From an uncultured Prevotella sp. (GTDB lineage: Bacteria > Bacteroidota > Bacteroidia > Bacteroidales > Bacteroidaceae): a stretch of 20,485 nucleotides of DNA. The notes below the pieces were generated by a model. That model saw only the letters and a list, made by a program, of their open reading frames with translations. It was not told the DNA's origin and searched no databases. The translations under genes and the position numbers were made by a program. Shown here in pieces: positions 14,167 to 20,485 of the stretch (within the stretch, counting starts at the first letter, position 1; every line of letters starts with the position of its first letter). Location of the stretch: the NCBI GenBank assembly GCA_902497035.1, contig CABVDL010000045.1, positions 1 to 20,485 of the forward strand, in the 5' to 3' direction.

Positions 14167-16707
14167 ATGATATCGAAAGTAATAACACTGGTTTTCGGAC
14201 TGCTGCTGACGGCTGTCACCGCCAAGGCTCAGCAGGTTACGGGCCAGATAGTAGACAAGGACGGCTACGCCATTCCCTATGCGAGCATCACCTACCGGGG
14301 GCACCATATCGCCGTGTCGAGCGACATCGACGGCCGGTTTGCCATCGACCGTCACCCGGGCTGGGCACTTACCGTGACCAGCGTCGGCTTCAAGGCGAAG
14401 ACGGTCAGGGTGGATGCCGGCACCACCGACCTCGGACGCATTGAGCTTACCGAGGACACGCGTTCTATCGGAGAGGTGGTCGTCAAGAGCAAAAAAGGCA
14501 AATACCGGCGCAAGGACAACCCGGCCGTCGAACTGATGCGGCGTGTCATCGCTGCCAAGAAGCGTACCGACCTTACCAACCACGACTTCTACCAGTACAA
14601 CAAATACCAGAAGATTACGCTCTCGCTCAACGATGTGACCGACGAGCAGCTTAAGGGCAAGTTCTTTGAGAAGCGTGCCTACCTGCGCGACCAGGTGGAA
14701 GTCTCACCCTACAACAAGAAACGCATACTGCCGGTGAGCGTCGATGAGACCGTATCTCAACACATCTATCGTAAAAACCCGCGCGACGAGAAAGACATCA
14801 TACGCGGCACACAGTCGTCTGGCATAGGCCAGGTGCTCTCGACCGGCGACATTCTCAACACCATGCTCAAGGAGGTGTTCACCGATGTCGATATTTACGA
14901 TGACTATATCCGGCTGCTGCAGTACCAGTTTGTCTCGCCCATCGGCTCGACAGCCATCTCGTTTTACCATTTCTATATCGAGGACACCACTTACGTGGAC
15001 AAGGACAAGTGCTACCACCTGCAGTTTATCCCCGCCAACCAGCAGGACTTCGGTTTCCGCGGTGAGCTCTACGTGCTGGCCGACTCCACGCTGCACGTGC
15101 GCAAGGTCAACCTCTATATGCCGAAGAAAAGCGATGTCAACTGGATTGACGACATGCGCATCGAACAGGAATACACTAAACTCTCCAACGGCGAGTGGGT
15201 GCTCACCCAGGACGACATGATTGCCGAGATACACGCCACGAAGCTGCTGCAGGACCTGCTTGTCGTGCGCACAACGCGACTGTCCGACTACCAGTTCGAC
15301 GCTATGCCCAAGCAGCTCTTCTGGGGCAAGGCCAAGGTAAAGCACGATGCCGACGCCTACAATCGCGGCGAGGACTTCTGGAACACCTACCGACAGGTGA
15401 AACTCACGAAAAGCGAATCATCGATGGATTCGTTCATCAGACGAATGGAAAACAGCAAGGGCTGGAAATACATCATCAAGGCTGTGCAGCTCATGGTGGA
15501 GAACTATGTCGAGACCAACAGCGACCCCAACAAGAAGAGCAAGTTCGACATAGGCCCCGTCAACACGTTCATCAGCCACAATTTCGTCGACGGCATTCGC
15601 TTACGGCTCGCGGGCCGCACGCTCGCCGCGTTCAACCCCCACCTGTTCTGGTCGGGCTACGCGGCTTACGGCACAAAGAGCGGACAGTGGTATTACGGTT
15701 CCGAGGTCACCTATTCGTTCAACAAGAAGAAGCTCAGCCCGTTTGAGTTTCCACGCCGCAACATTGCGTTTGAGACCTCATACGACGTGATGTCGCCGTC
15801 CGACCTCAACCTCATCCACAACAAGGACAATGTGTTCATGACGCTGCGCTCGTCATCACAAAACGAGATGTACCGCTACAACCGCCAGCGGCTGTCGTTT
15901 GAATGGGAAACCGAGGCGGGCTGGCGATACACGGCCAACATGCAGACGCAGAGCAACGAGACAAAGGGTAAACTGCATTTCATGCCCGCCGACGGCAGCG
16001 CGGAGGTGAAGAAAATCCGCCTCACCGACGCCACCGTGGGCATCACGTGGAACCCCGGTGTGACTTACGTCAACACCAAGCGCACGCGTCTGCCGGTCAA
16101 TCTCGACTCGCCGGAGATAGGCGTCTCCCACACCATGGGCTTCAAGGGATTGTTCGGCGGCGACTACAAGAGCAACATCACGTCGCTGCGCCTGTACAAG
16201 CGGCAGTGGCTCGGCTCGTGGGGCTTCATGAACTTCAACATCAGGGCGATGGCGCAGTGGAACAAGGTGCCGTTCCCCTTGCTGCTGCAACCGCCTGTGA
16301 ACCTGACGTTTGTGGAGACCGACAATACCGTGTCACTGGTTAAGGACTGGGAGTTTCTCAACGACCGCCAGGTGTTCTGGGGCTGGAAATGGGACCTCAA
16401 CGGCAAGCTGCTCAACCGCATTCCGCTGCTGCGCAAGCTGAAGTGGCGCGAGTTTGTCAACGTAAAAGGCTTCTGGGGCGACCTCACCGACAAGAACAAC
16501 CCGGCTAAACGGCCCAATGACGCCATGCTCTTCCAGTTCCCACAAAACTCCTATGCCATGGGAAGCAAGCCCTACTGGGAGGTAGAGGCAGGCATACACA
16601 ACATATTCAAGCTCATCAGCATCGGTTACGTGCGCCGCCTGAGCTACCTCGACCATCCCGGCATCAGCAAGTGGGGCGTAAGGTTTGATTTCTATATGTC
16701 GTTCTAA
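14167..16707 (+). CDS. DUF5686 and carboxypeptidase-regulatory-like outer-membrane protein
   Basis: An 846-residue exported protein. The signal peptide (about 1-21) ends at TAKA before QQVTGQIVDKDG, the start of a CarboxypepD_reg-like beta-sandwich (about 23-105, with YASITYRG and SDIDGRFAI). The rest matches the DUF5686 family, typical of Bacteroidetes: RRKDNPAVELMRRVIAAKKRTDL (about 117-139) opens the domain. The C-terminal half is rich in alternating aromatic strands with NW, GW and YG turns. The protein ends in phenylalanine (VRFDFYMSF), as outer-membrane beta-barrels do. It has a regulatory-like domain as in SusC proteins but no plug or TonB box. The function is unknown; membrane insertion is inferred. 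It is monocistronic and divergent from the lipid operon. Confidence 0.85.
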   Translation: MISKVITLVFGLLLTAVTAKAQQVTGQIVDKDGYAIPYASITYRGHHIAVSSDIDGRFAIDRHPGWALTVTSVGFKAKTVRVDAGTTDLGRIELTEDTRSIGEVVVKSKKGKYRRKDNPAVELMRRVIAAKKRTDLTNHDFYQYNKYQKITLSLNDVTDEQLKGKFFEKRAYLRDQVEVSPYNKKRILPVSVDETVSQHIYRKNPRDEKDIIRGTQSSGIGQVLSTGDILNTMLKEVFTDVDIYDDYIRLLQYQFVSPIGSTAISFYHFYIEDTTYVDKDKCYHLQFIPANQQDFGFRGELYVLADSTLHVRKVNLYMPKKSDVNWIDDMRIEQEYTKLSNGEWVLTQDDMIAEIHATKLLQDLLVVRTTRLSDYQFDAMPKQLFWGKAKVKHDADAYNRGEDFWNTYRQVKLTKSESSMDSFIRRMENSKGWKYIIKAVQLMVENYVETNSDPNKKSKFDIGPVNTFISHNFVDGIRLRLAGRTLAAFNPHLFWSGYAAYGTKSGQWYYGSEVTYSFNKKKLSPFEFPRRNIAFETSYDVMSPSDLNLIHNKDNVFMTLRSSSQNEMYRYNRQRLSFEWETEAGWRYTANMQTQSNETKGKLHFMPADGSAEVKKIRLTDATVGITWNPGVTYVNTKRTRLPVNLDSPEIGVSHTMGFKGLFGGDYKSNITSLRLYKRQWLGSWGFMNFNIRAMAQWNKVPFPLLLQPPVNLTFVETDNTVSLVKDWEFLNDRQVFWGWKWDLNGKLLNRIPLLRKLKWREFVNVKGFWGDLTDKNNPAKRPNDAMLFQFPQNSYAMGSKPYWEVEAGIHNIFKLISIGYVRRLSYLDHPGISKWGVRFDFYMSF

Positions 16708-16761
16708 ACCATTGTATCTGCTGCGCCGTCATGTGCTTAAATATCTGTAACCGAATATTAT

Positions 16762-16795
16762 TAACTTCCGGACTTCTCCACTCCCTGCCTTCCGG
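16762..16795 (+). repeat. Short degenerate CTTCC/CTCCC repeats
   Basis: The 187-bp gap after the DUF5686 gene contains a string of 8-9-bp units: AACTTCCGG, ACTTCTCC, ACTCCCTG, CCTTCCGG. The unit type resembles the arms of the inverted repeat at 6410-6516 (GAACTTCC, CTCCC, CTTC). No other feature is seen in this gap. Confidence 0.35.
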
Positions 16796-16894
16796 TAAAT
16801 ACGGCCTCTACACGGCACAGCTGAAATGCATGAATTTCCACATGATTTGGTAGAGCAAATGTAGCTTATAATAGAGAGCTTATGTACTTTTCGG

Positions 16895-17830
16895 TTATCT
16901 TAATAATTGAGGCCTTCCAAACATCCATGACAAGCCAAGCCTATCCATGATCTTGGCCAACAACAGAGAGCCGACAAGGCCAATAATGACGATCACTATG
17001 GCATGCACAATGCCGCTACCATCGAAACGGAAAATGGGTAGAAGGAACTTTCCTGCCATCGTAAAGATAGGATGGAACATATAGATTGGTAAGGTGTTTC
17101 GTCCAATATACAAAATCATCTCAAGCGGTTTGCCATGACAAAATCTTTTGAGGGACGAGACGAAAGAGAGGAAACAGAAAGCCATGACAAGGACCAGCAG
17201 ATTGCTCCAGTTCCATTTTGGGGCGATAAAAAGAATCAATAAAAGAGGTACAACGGACAGGCATGAGGGAAAAAATACCTTGTTGTAGTTGGCCTTTGAC
17301 ATTCGTAAGACCACCCCAACAAAATAATAGAACGCTTGTTCCCAATTCAAGATTGGTGTGAAGCACGAAACAAACAATAAGACAATGCCAAAGGTTAAGA
17401 GCTTTACATATATGGACTCTTGCGACAGACAACGGAAGGTGACATAGCAAAGAAAACCACAGATCAGCATCACGCGGAAAAACCAATAAGGACCGATAGA
17501 ATGGATACACAGCACATTGAATGCCGTGTGCCAGTCCAACTGCTGAATGCCGTCCCTTACAGGCAGATAGAGTGACAACACCATATATCCTGTGACCAAG
17601 ATGACGTAAGGCAACAGAATCCTTAGCAGATAGGTGGTGAACTTGCGAAAGGTTTTGTCCACATTCAGAAGATAACCCGTGACAAGGAGGAACGTAGGCA
17701 TAAGGAAGGACAAGATACCACTCTTGACATCCGGGTGGATATTGCCAAAGTTGACAATATGCACCAAAATGACAAGAGAGATAAGTATTGCCCGTTGGAA
17801 GTCAATTTCGTCGATATGACGTTGCAGCAT
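16895..17830 (-). CDS. Membrane acyltransferase, acyltransferase 3 family
   Basis: A 311-residue polytopic protein of the acyltransferase 3 family. It starts MLQRHIDEIDFQRAI, with the key histidine H24 in ILVHIVNFG in the first helix, SFLMPTFLLVTGYLL at about 41-55, IGPYWFFRVML at about 112-122 and GRNTLPIYMFHPIF near the C-terminus. It has about ten hydrophobic segments, on the short side for the family. It starts only 5 bp after the restored stop of the SGNH gene, so the pair likely works together. Acyltransferase 3 and SGNH domains commonly cooperate, or are fused, in O-acetylation of surface glycans. GC content is lower than in the middle of the window. Acceptor unknown. Confidence 0.85.
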   Translation of the reverse strand: MLQRHIDEIDFQRAILISLVILVHIVNFGNIHPDVKSGILSFLMPTFLLVTGYLLNVDKTFRKFTTYLLRILLPYVILVTGYMVLSLYLPVRDGIQQLDWHTAFNVLCIHSIGPYWFFRVMLICGFLCYVTFRCLSQESIYVKLLTFGIVLLFVSCFTPILNWEQAFYYFVGVVLRMSKANYNKVFFPSCLSVVPLLLILFIAPKWNWSNLLVLVMAFCFLSFVSSLKRFCHGKPLEMILYIGRNTLPIYMFHPIFTMAGKFLLPIFRFDGSGIVHAIVIVIIGLVGSLLLAKIMDRLGLSWMFGRPQLLR

Positions 17831-17835
17831 GATAT

Positions 17836-18671
17836 TCAGATTCTCTTTTTCAAATTAGCATTGATGACTGGGATGAATTCATGTGTGAAAATTTCTGCAC
17901 CATGGCTGTTGAGATGCACCTCGTCTTTGAACAGTTCTGGGTGCAGAAGTATTTTTTCTCCCACGAATAGTCATAAAAAGGGATATGCTTGGTTTTGCAG
18001 TAGTGGTCTACCCACTGCGAGACACCATTCCGTGTGGTCAGCCGTAATGTGGGCGCATAGGTGATGACAAGCCTCACCTTGTGGCTTCGGCACAGGCTGA
18101 CGATGTCATCCAGTTTCGACAGTCTGATGGCATCTGCCGTGAAAGGCTTCGTGGAGATGACGTATGGTGTCTGGTATTCACCATCCAAAGGCTGAAAGCC
18201 ACATTGCTCAGGACACTGCTTTGATAGGCACAACTGCAGCACTTCGTTATATACCCGGTTGTTGCGGTAAAGACAGGAATGCAGCTTCAAACGCTCCATA
18301 GGACTGTATGCACTGTCCATAGCCGCCACTGATTCAACAAAGTGCAGTCGCTCGTCGGCAACCGTAGTCTGCTCTTGCGTGGAGAGCAGGCTGTGCTTCT
18401 CGCAGAGCTTGTGGGTGGACTGGAAGAGGACAATGAACTCTGCGTCGTGCTTGTAAAGCTCAATGCCAGGATCCATGAACTGCTGGTACAATTGATTGTA
18501 TTCAGCCTCGAATAGGTCTATATTGTACCCCTTTGCCACGCCCAAACCCCGAATTGCCGTCGCCAGAAACTGCGTTGCCGTATCGCCGATAAGAGCGACG
18601 CGAAGAATAGGGCTTTTGGGGGATGGATGTTTGCTCAACCGCTTGAGGTCTTTTAATGATAACCGATTCAT
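17836..18671 (-). pseudogene. SGNH-type protein with FkbH-like N-terminus, frameshifted
   Basis: As read, the frame from ATG 18671 ends at 17850 after 273 residues with an implausible Cys/Ser-rich tail. Adding one base in the A6 run at 17957-17952 gives 278 residues, ending ILLHPELFKDEVHLNSHGAE and on to a stop at 17838-17836, 5 bp before the acyltransferase. The restored tail carries DEVHLNSHG (D250, H253), the Asp-His block of SGNH hydrolases. Residues 22-88 (LRVALIGDTATQF, FMDPGIELY, VLFQSTHKL) resemble the N-terminal SGNH-like domain of FkbH/BF1531-type HAD-IIIC proteins. Residues about 125-210 resemble the SGNH proteins often found near polysaccharide acyltransferases (MERLKLHSCLYRNN, YAPTLR). 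No signal peptide is evident. It could be a true mutation, phase variation, ribosomal slippage or a sequencing error. Likely role: partner in glycan acylation. Confidence 0.7.
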
Positions 18672-18696
18672 AAAATAATAGGCACTAACTAAATGA

Positions 18697-19212
18697 TTAC
18701 AAAGTAATTTTAGGTATATCTATCTGCTGGATGAGGTCCGTTTTTTTTGAAAACGTTACAGTACCTTCATAAATCAACCTACCCGTGTCTGTTTTCTGTA
18801 AACCATCAGTAACATAGATTTTTATGGGATATTTATTTTCTTCGATATTACCTAAATTAAAACTAACATCATAATCACAATAGCAGTCTGCCATGGTCTT
18901 CTCTGTCTTATAAACACAAATCACAATAGTACCATTCTGCAATGCACCGGCAACATAGATTTTATTGAGGTCGCAATTTCCAGCAATATTTTCAAAAGTG
19001 CACTTTGATGACTGGTTCGTTAATGTTCCAATAATGAGAGACGTTTTCTCCTCTGAATCAACTGCACTGCGTGTTGTCTTTGCGTAACTTTTCCCTTTGC
19101 ATGCGGACTTGGATACTTCGGAAACTGATATGCTTGAAATAGTTCTCTCCTCTGTAGTACACGAGAAGAGAACTATAAGCAATGAGAATATACAGATATA
19201 AAATCTCATCAT
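18697..19212 (-). CDS. Cys-rich lipoprotein of unknown function
   Basis: A 171-residue protein with a lipoprotein signal: MMRFYICIFSLLIVLFSC, cleaved before C18 (lipobox LFSC), followed by TTEERT. The mature part has six further cysteines (C38, C71, C80, C99, C110, C112) and alternating strands (LIIGTLTNQ, IYVAGALQNGTIVICVY, YPIKIYVTDGLQ, LIYEGTVTFS), suggesting a disulphide-bonded beta-sandwich. No family is recognised. The codon use is AT-rich, unlike the core genes on the left. It is 25 bp upstream of the SGNH gene on the same strand, so it may lead that operon, with a promoter at 19248-19241. Confidence 0.7.
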   Translation of the reverse strand: MMRFYICIFSLLIVLFSCTTEERTISSISVSEVSKSACKGKSYAKTTRSAVDSEEKTSLIIGTLTNQSSKCTFENIAGNCDLNKIYVAGALQNGTIVICVYKTEKTMADCYCDYDVSFNLGNIEENKYPIKIYVTDGLQKTDTGRLIYEGTVTFSKKTDLIQQIDIPKITL

Positions 19213-19240
19213 TTTAAGTCTTAGATTTACATTACTAATG

Positions 19241-19248
19241 CAAAGGTA
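19241..19248 (-). promoter_or_regulatory. Probable -7 box of the lipoprotein operon
   Basis: TACCTTTG on the minus strand, 28 bp before the lipoprotein start, fits the TAnnTTTG consensus. At the -33 position only a run of T (TTTT) is present. Confidence 0.45.
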
Positions 19249-19660
19249 TTATTTTATATGTGAATTAAAAAAAACTATGGCTAACTAATGTTAATTATTA
19301 GTTAATTCAATTGCATCTATATTAATTGTGTTTGTAGGAATGTCTTTAATATCGTGTCATAAAAGGAAAGATTGCTCCATAATTATGACGAACTGCTGAT
19401 AGGCAACAAGAATGGCATCTATGACAATCGTTAGTATCACACCTTCAAAGTCAATACGCTAAGGACTTTACTGCACAACTTATGTGCCGTTGTTGCCTCC
19501 ATAAGTGCAAGAAGACTCTCGTCAGAACAATCCTCAAAAAAAACTTGATGCTGACTAATAGAGAAAAACAACTGGCGTATGTCGTGCGAGTAAGGATACT
19601 CAATGTAAAGGAAGCACTCAATTACTACCGACGATAGCGAAATATTTGTTTTAAAACGAA

Positions 19661-19857
19661 ATGACACTGGCAGCATTCAGTGCTAACACGCAAGCACAAA
19701 ACTCTCAAAGCACAGACAAAAAGGTATCCTCAATAATGCACCCAAGAATACTCAGAAACCCGTCAAACTGTGCATTGAGGGGGAAAATCATCATGTAAAA
19801 GTTTCTTCAAAAGCTTCGTGGGCCGGTGGCAAAGAGGCCCTTTCCGCGCAAACCTGA
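19661..19857 (+). pseudogene. Remnant of a small exported protein, frameshifted
   Basis: From ATG 19661 the frame reads MTLAAFSANTQAQNSQST, which looks like the end of a Bacteroidales signal peptide with an AQA cleavage site; the expected basic start is missing. The frame runs to a stop at 19798. If one A is added to the A5 run at 19718-19722, it continues instead as KKGILNNAPKNTQKPVKLCI and GENHHVKVSSKASWAGGKEA to a stop at 19857, giving about 65 plausible residues. The upstream part of the signal peptide is not in frame. A decayed or mis-sequenced gene is likely; no family is recognised. Confidence 0.35.
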
Positions 19858-19895
19858 AGAGTATGAAATATATAGGTTATGTCCTTAACTCGATA

Positions 19896-19919
19896 ATACA
19901 CCTGCTTAACAAGGTGTAT
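19896..19919. repeat. Hairpin-forming inverted repeat
   Basis: ATACACCT (19896-19903) and AGGTGTAT (19912-19919) pair perfectly around GCTTAACA. It could end transcription after the decayed gene, but no T run follows directly. Confidence 0.35.
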
Positions 19920-20041
19920 GATTATACATAGAAATTCTTCTGTTTGAATCCTTTTCCTCAGCTTTTACAAAATATACTAGTGTAGTGTCCTGACCATGTT
20001 TATATCTTTAAAGATAACGTTAAATATTAGCAAATAATTGA

Positions 20042-20296
20042 TTATAAACAAATTGCGTTAAAACACTTTAATAATATTCGTACAACACACAAAAAAATCT
20101 CATCAGCGAAGTTGTTGATAACTGACACGACAAATTCACTCTCCTCTAAGCTAAAGCCTGATTTGTCAACGACATTAATCTGCAATGCCGACCCCATCTT
20201 GCCAAGAATGAAAGATGCCACCTCAGGCGTTATCAGTGCGCCATGCTCAATCTTTGACACGCGAGACTCCTTCAGGCCAATCAGTCTGCCGAGCTG
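20042..20296 (-). pseudogene. Truncated Xre-family HTH (HigA-like) gene
   Basis: On the minus strand the frame from 20296 reads QLGRLIGLKESRVSKIEHGA, the recognition helix part of a Cro/C1-type HTH, then LITPEVASFILGKMGSALQI as in HigA-like antitoxins, and ends at 20042. Upstream of 20296 the frame is open but no longer resembles the first HTH helix, and no ATG precedes the domain; the first in-frame ATG (20260) lies inside it. The 5' end therefore seems replaced or lost. It lies downstream of a second HTH gene of the same type. Confidence 0.55.
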
Positions 20297-20384
20297 GAGA
20301 TGACAGTCATTCTGAAGGATATGGTGAGGAGCTACGAGACCGACGAAAACACGGTTGATGAATAATATACGAAAAGTGCGTTCA

Positions 20385-20485
20385 TTACACAGGCTTCACT
20401 ACTTCTACTTTCATGCCAAGGGCATTAATAATCCTATAAAAGGCACCAACGCTGGGTGTGATGATACCATTTTCTATTTTTGAGA
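20385..20485 (-). CDS. C-terminal part of an Xre-family HTH protein, cut by the window end
   Basis: The minus-strand frame entering at the right edge reads SKIENGIITPSVGAFYRIIN then ALGMKVEVVKPV and stops at 20385. This is the end of the HTH and the C-terminal helix of a HigA/Xre-type regulator, often the antitoxin of a RelE/HigB-type toxin encoded just upstream. That region lies beyond the window, so toxin partnership is not shown. Confidence 0.65.
   Translation of the reverse strand, partial: SKIENGIITPSVGAFYRIINALGMKVEVVKPV

Larger units (their letters stand above)
19249..20041. other. AT-rich stretch with degraded coding traces
   Basis: No intact gene is convincing over these 800 bp. 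Short plus-strand runs look once-coding: 19352-19426 reads KERLLHNYDELLIGNKNGIYDNR before a stop. At 19661-19857 there is a broken exported-protein gene (separate entry), and around 19844-19930 another short open run. The stops and frame changes between them suggest decay after insertion or recombination. A hairpin lies at 19896-19919. Confidence 0.4.

Noticed and set aside
14704..15345. 213-codon minus-strand ORF inside the DUF5686 gene
   Set aside because: Mirror of a high-GC coding region; the plus-strand protein is continuous and family-matched across it.
19540..19630. LTNREKQLAYVV on the plus strand resembling a LuxR-type HTH start
   Set aside because: Only the first few residues fit; the rest of the HTH does not follow and the frame stops soon after.
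19437..19676. 79-codon minus-strand ORF
   Set aside because: No domain or signal recognised, no promoter, an in-frame stop directly before its ATG, and the plus strand also shows coding-like traces here. Treated as chance in a decayed region.
20003..20016. 14-bp palindrome TATCTTTAAAGATA
   Set aside because: AT-rich self-complementary sequence in AT-rich DNA; no gene start or second copy nearby to give it meaning.
1..20485. CRISPR arrays, tRNA genes, integrase or transposase genes
   Set aside because: I looked for regular direct repeats with spacers, cloverleaf-like elements and transposase or tyrosine recombinase motifs and saw none that hold up by eye.

Overview
The window looks like a chromosomal segment from a Bacteroidales bacterium, most likely a Prevotella-type genome. 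The evidence is a short primary sigma factor without region 1.1, promoters of the Bacteroidetes type (TTTG, 19-21 bp, TAnnTTTG) in front of most transcription units, almost no Shine-Dalgarno sites, and Bacteroidales families such as DUF5686/CarboxypepD_reg outer-membrane proteins and MetallophosN/C phosphoesterases. I saw no tRNA, rRNA, CRISPR array or intact insertion sequence.

Left part, 1-9.7 kb, is core metabolism and information processing. A membrane O-acyltransferase (minus) is divergent from the primary sigma factor rpoD (plus). A secreted GH73-type glucosaminidase lies downstream of an HU-type DNA-binding protein (both minus). A sugar:H+ symporter and a COG2407 fucose/arabinose-isomerase-like enzyme form a two-gene operon (plus) of unknown substrate. 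recF and a DUF721/DciA-like gene (minus) are divergent from an operon of a membrane-anchored TPR protein, lumazine synthase ribH and a small unknown protein (plus).

Middle part, 9.7-16.7 kb, is envelope related. A secreted calcineurin-like phosphoesterase (plus) converges on, and overlaps by 11 bp, a four-gene minus-strand operon: PgpA-like phosphatase, GtrA-like membrane protein, CDP-alcohol phosphatidyltransferase, and PAP2/AUR1-like inositolphosphotransferase. This set matches the inositol-lipid cluster described in Bacteroides, except that no inositol-1-phosphate synthase lies beside it. Divergent from it is a large DUF5686 outer-membrane protein.

Right part, 16.7-20.5 kb, is more AT-rich and accessory in character. 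A minus-strand run holds a Cys-rich lipoprotein, an SGNH-type protein and a second acyltransferase. The SGNH gene carries a one-base frameshift in an A6 run; restoring it recovers the catalytic DxxHLN block and places its stop 5 bp before the acyltransferase. Beyond this lie about 800 bp of degraded coding traces (including a broken small exported-protein gene, also frameshifted at an A run) and two tandem Xre/HigA-like HTH genes, one truncated and one cut by the window end.

The most useful leads are the frameshifted SGNH/acyltransferase pair, the inositol-lipid cluster without its synthase, the symporter/isomerase operon with a repeated operator-like motif, and a 34-bp imperfect inverted repeat at 6.4-6.5 kb.
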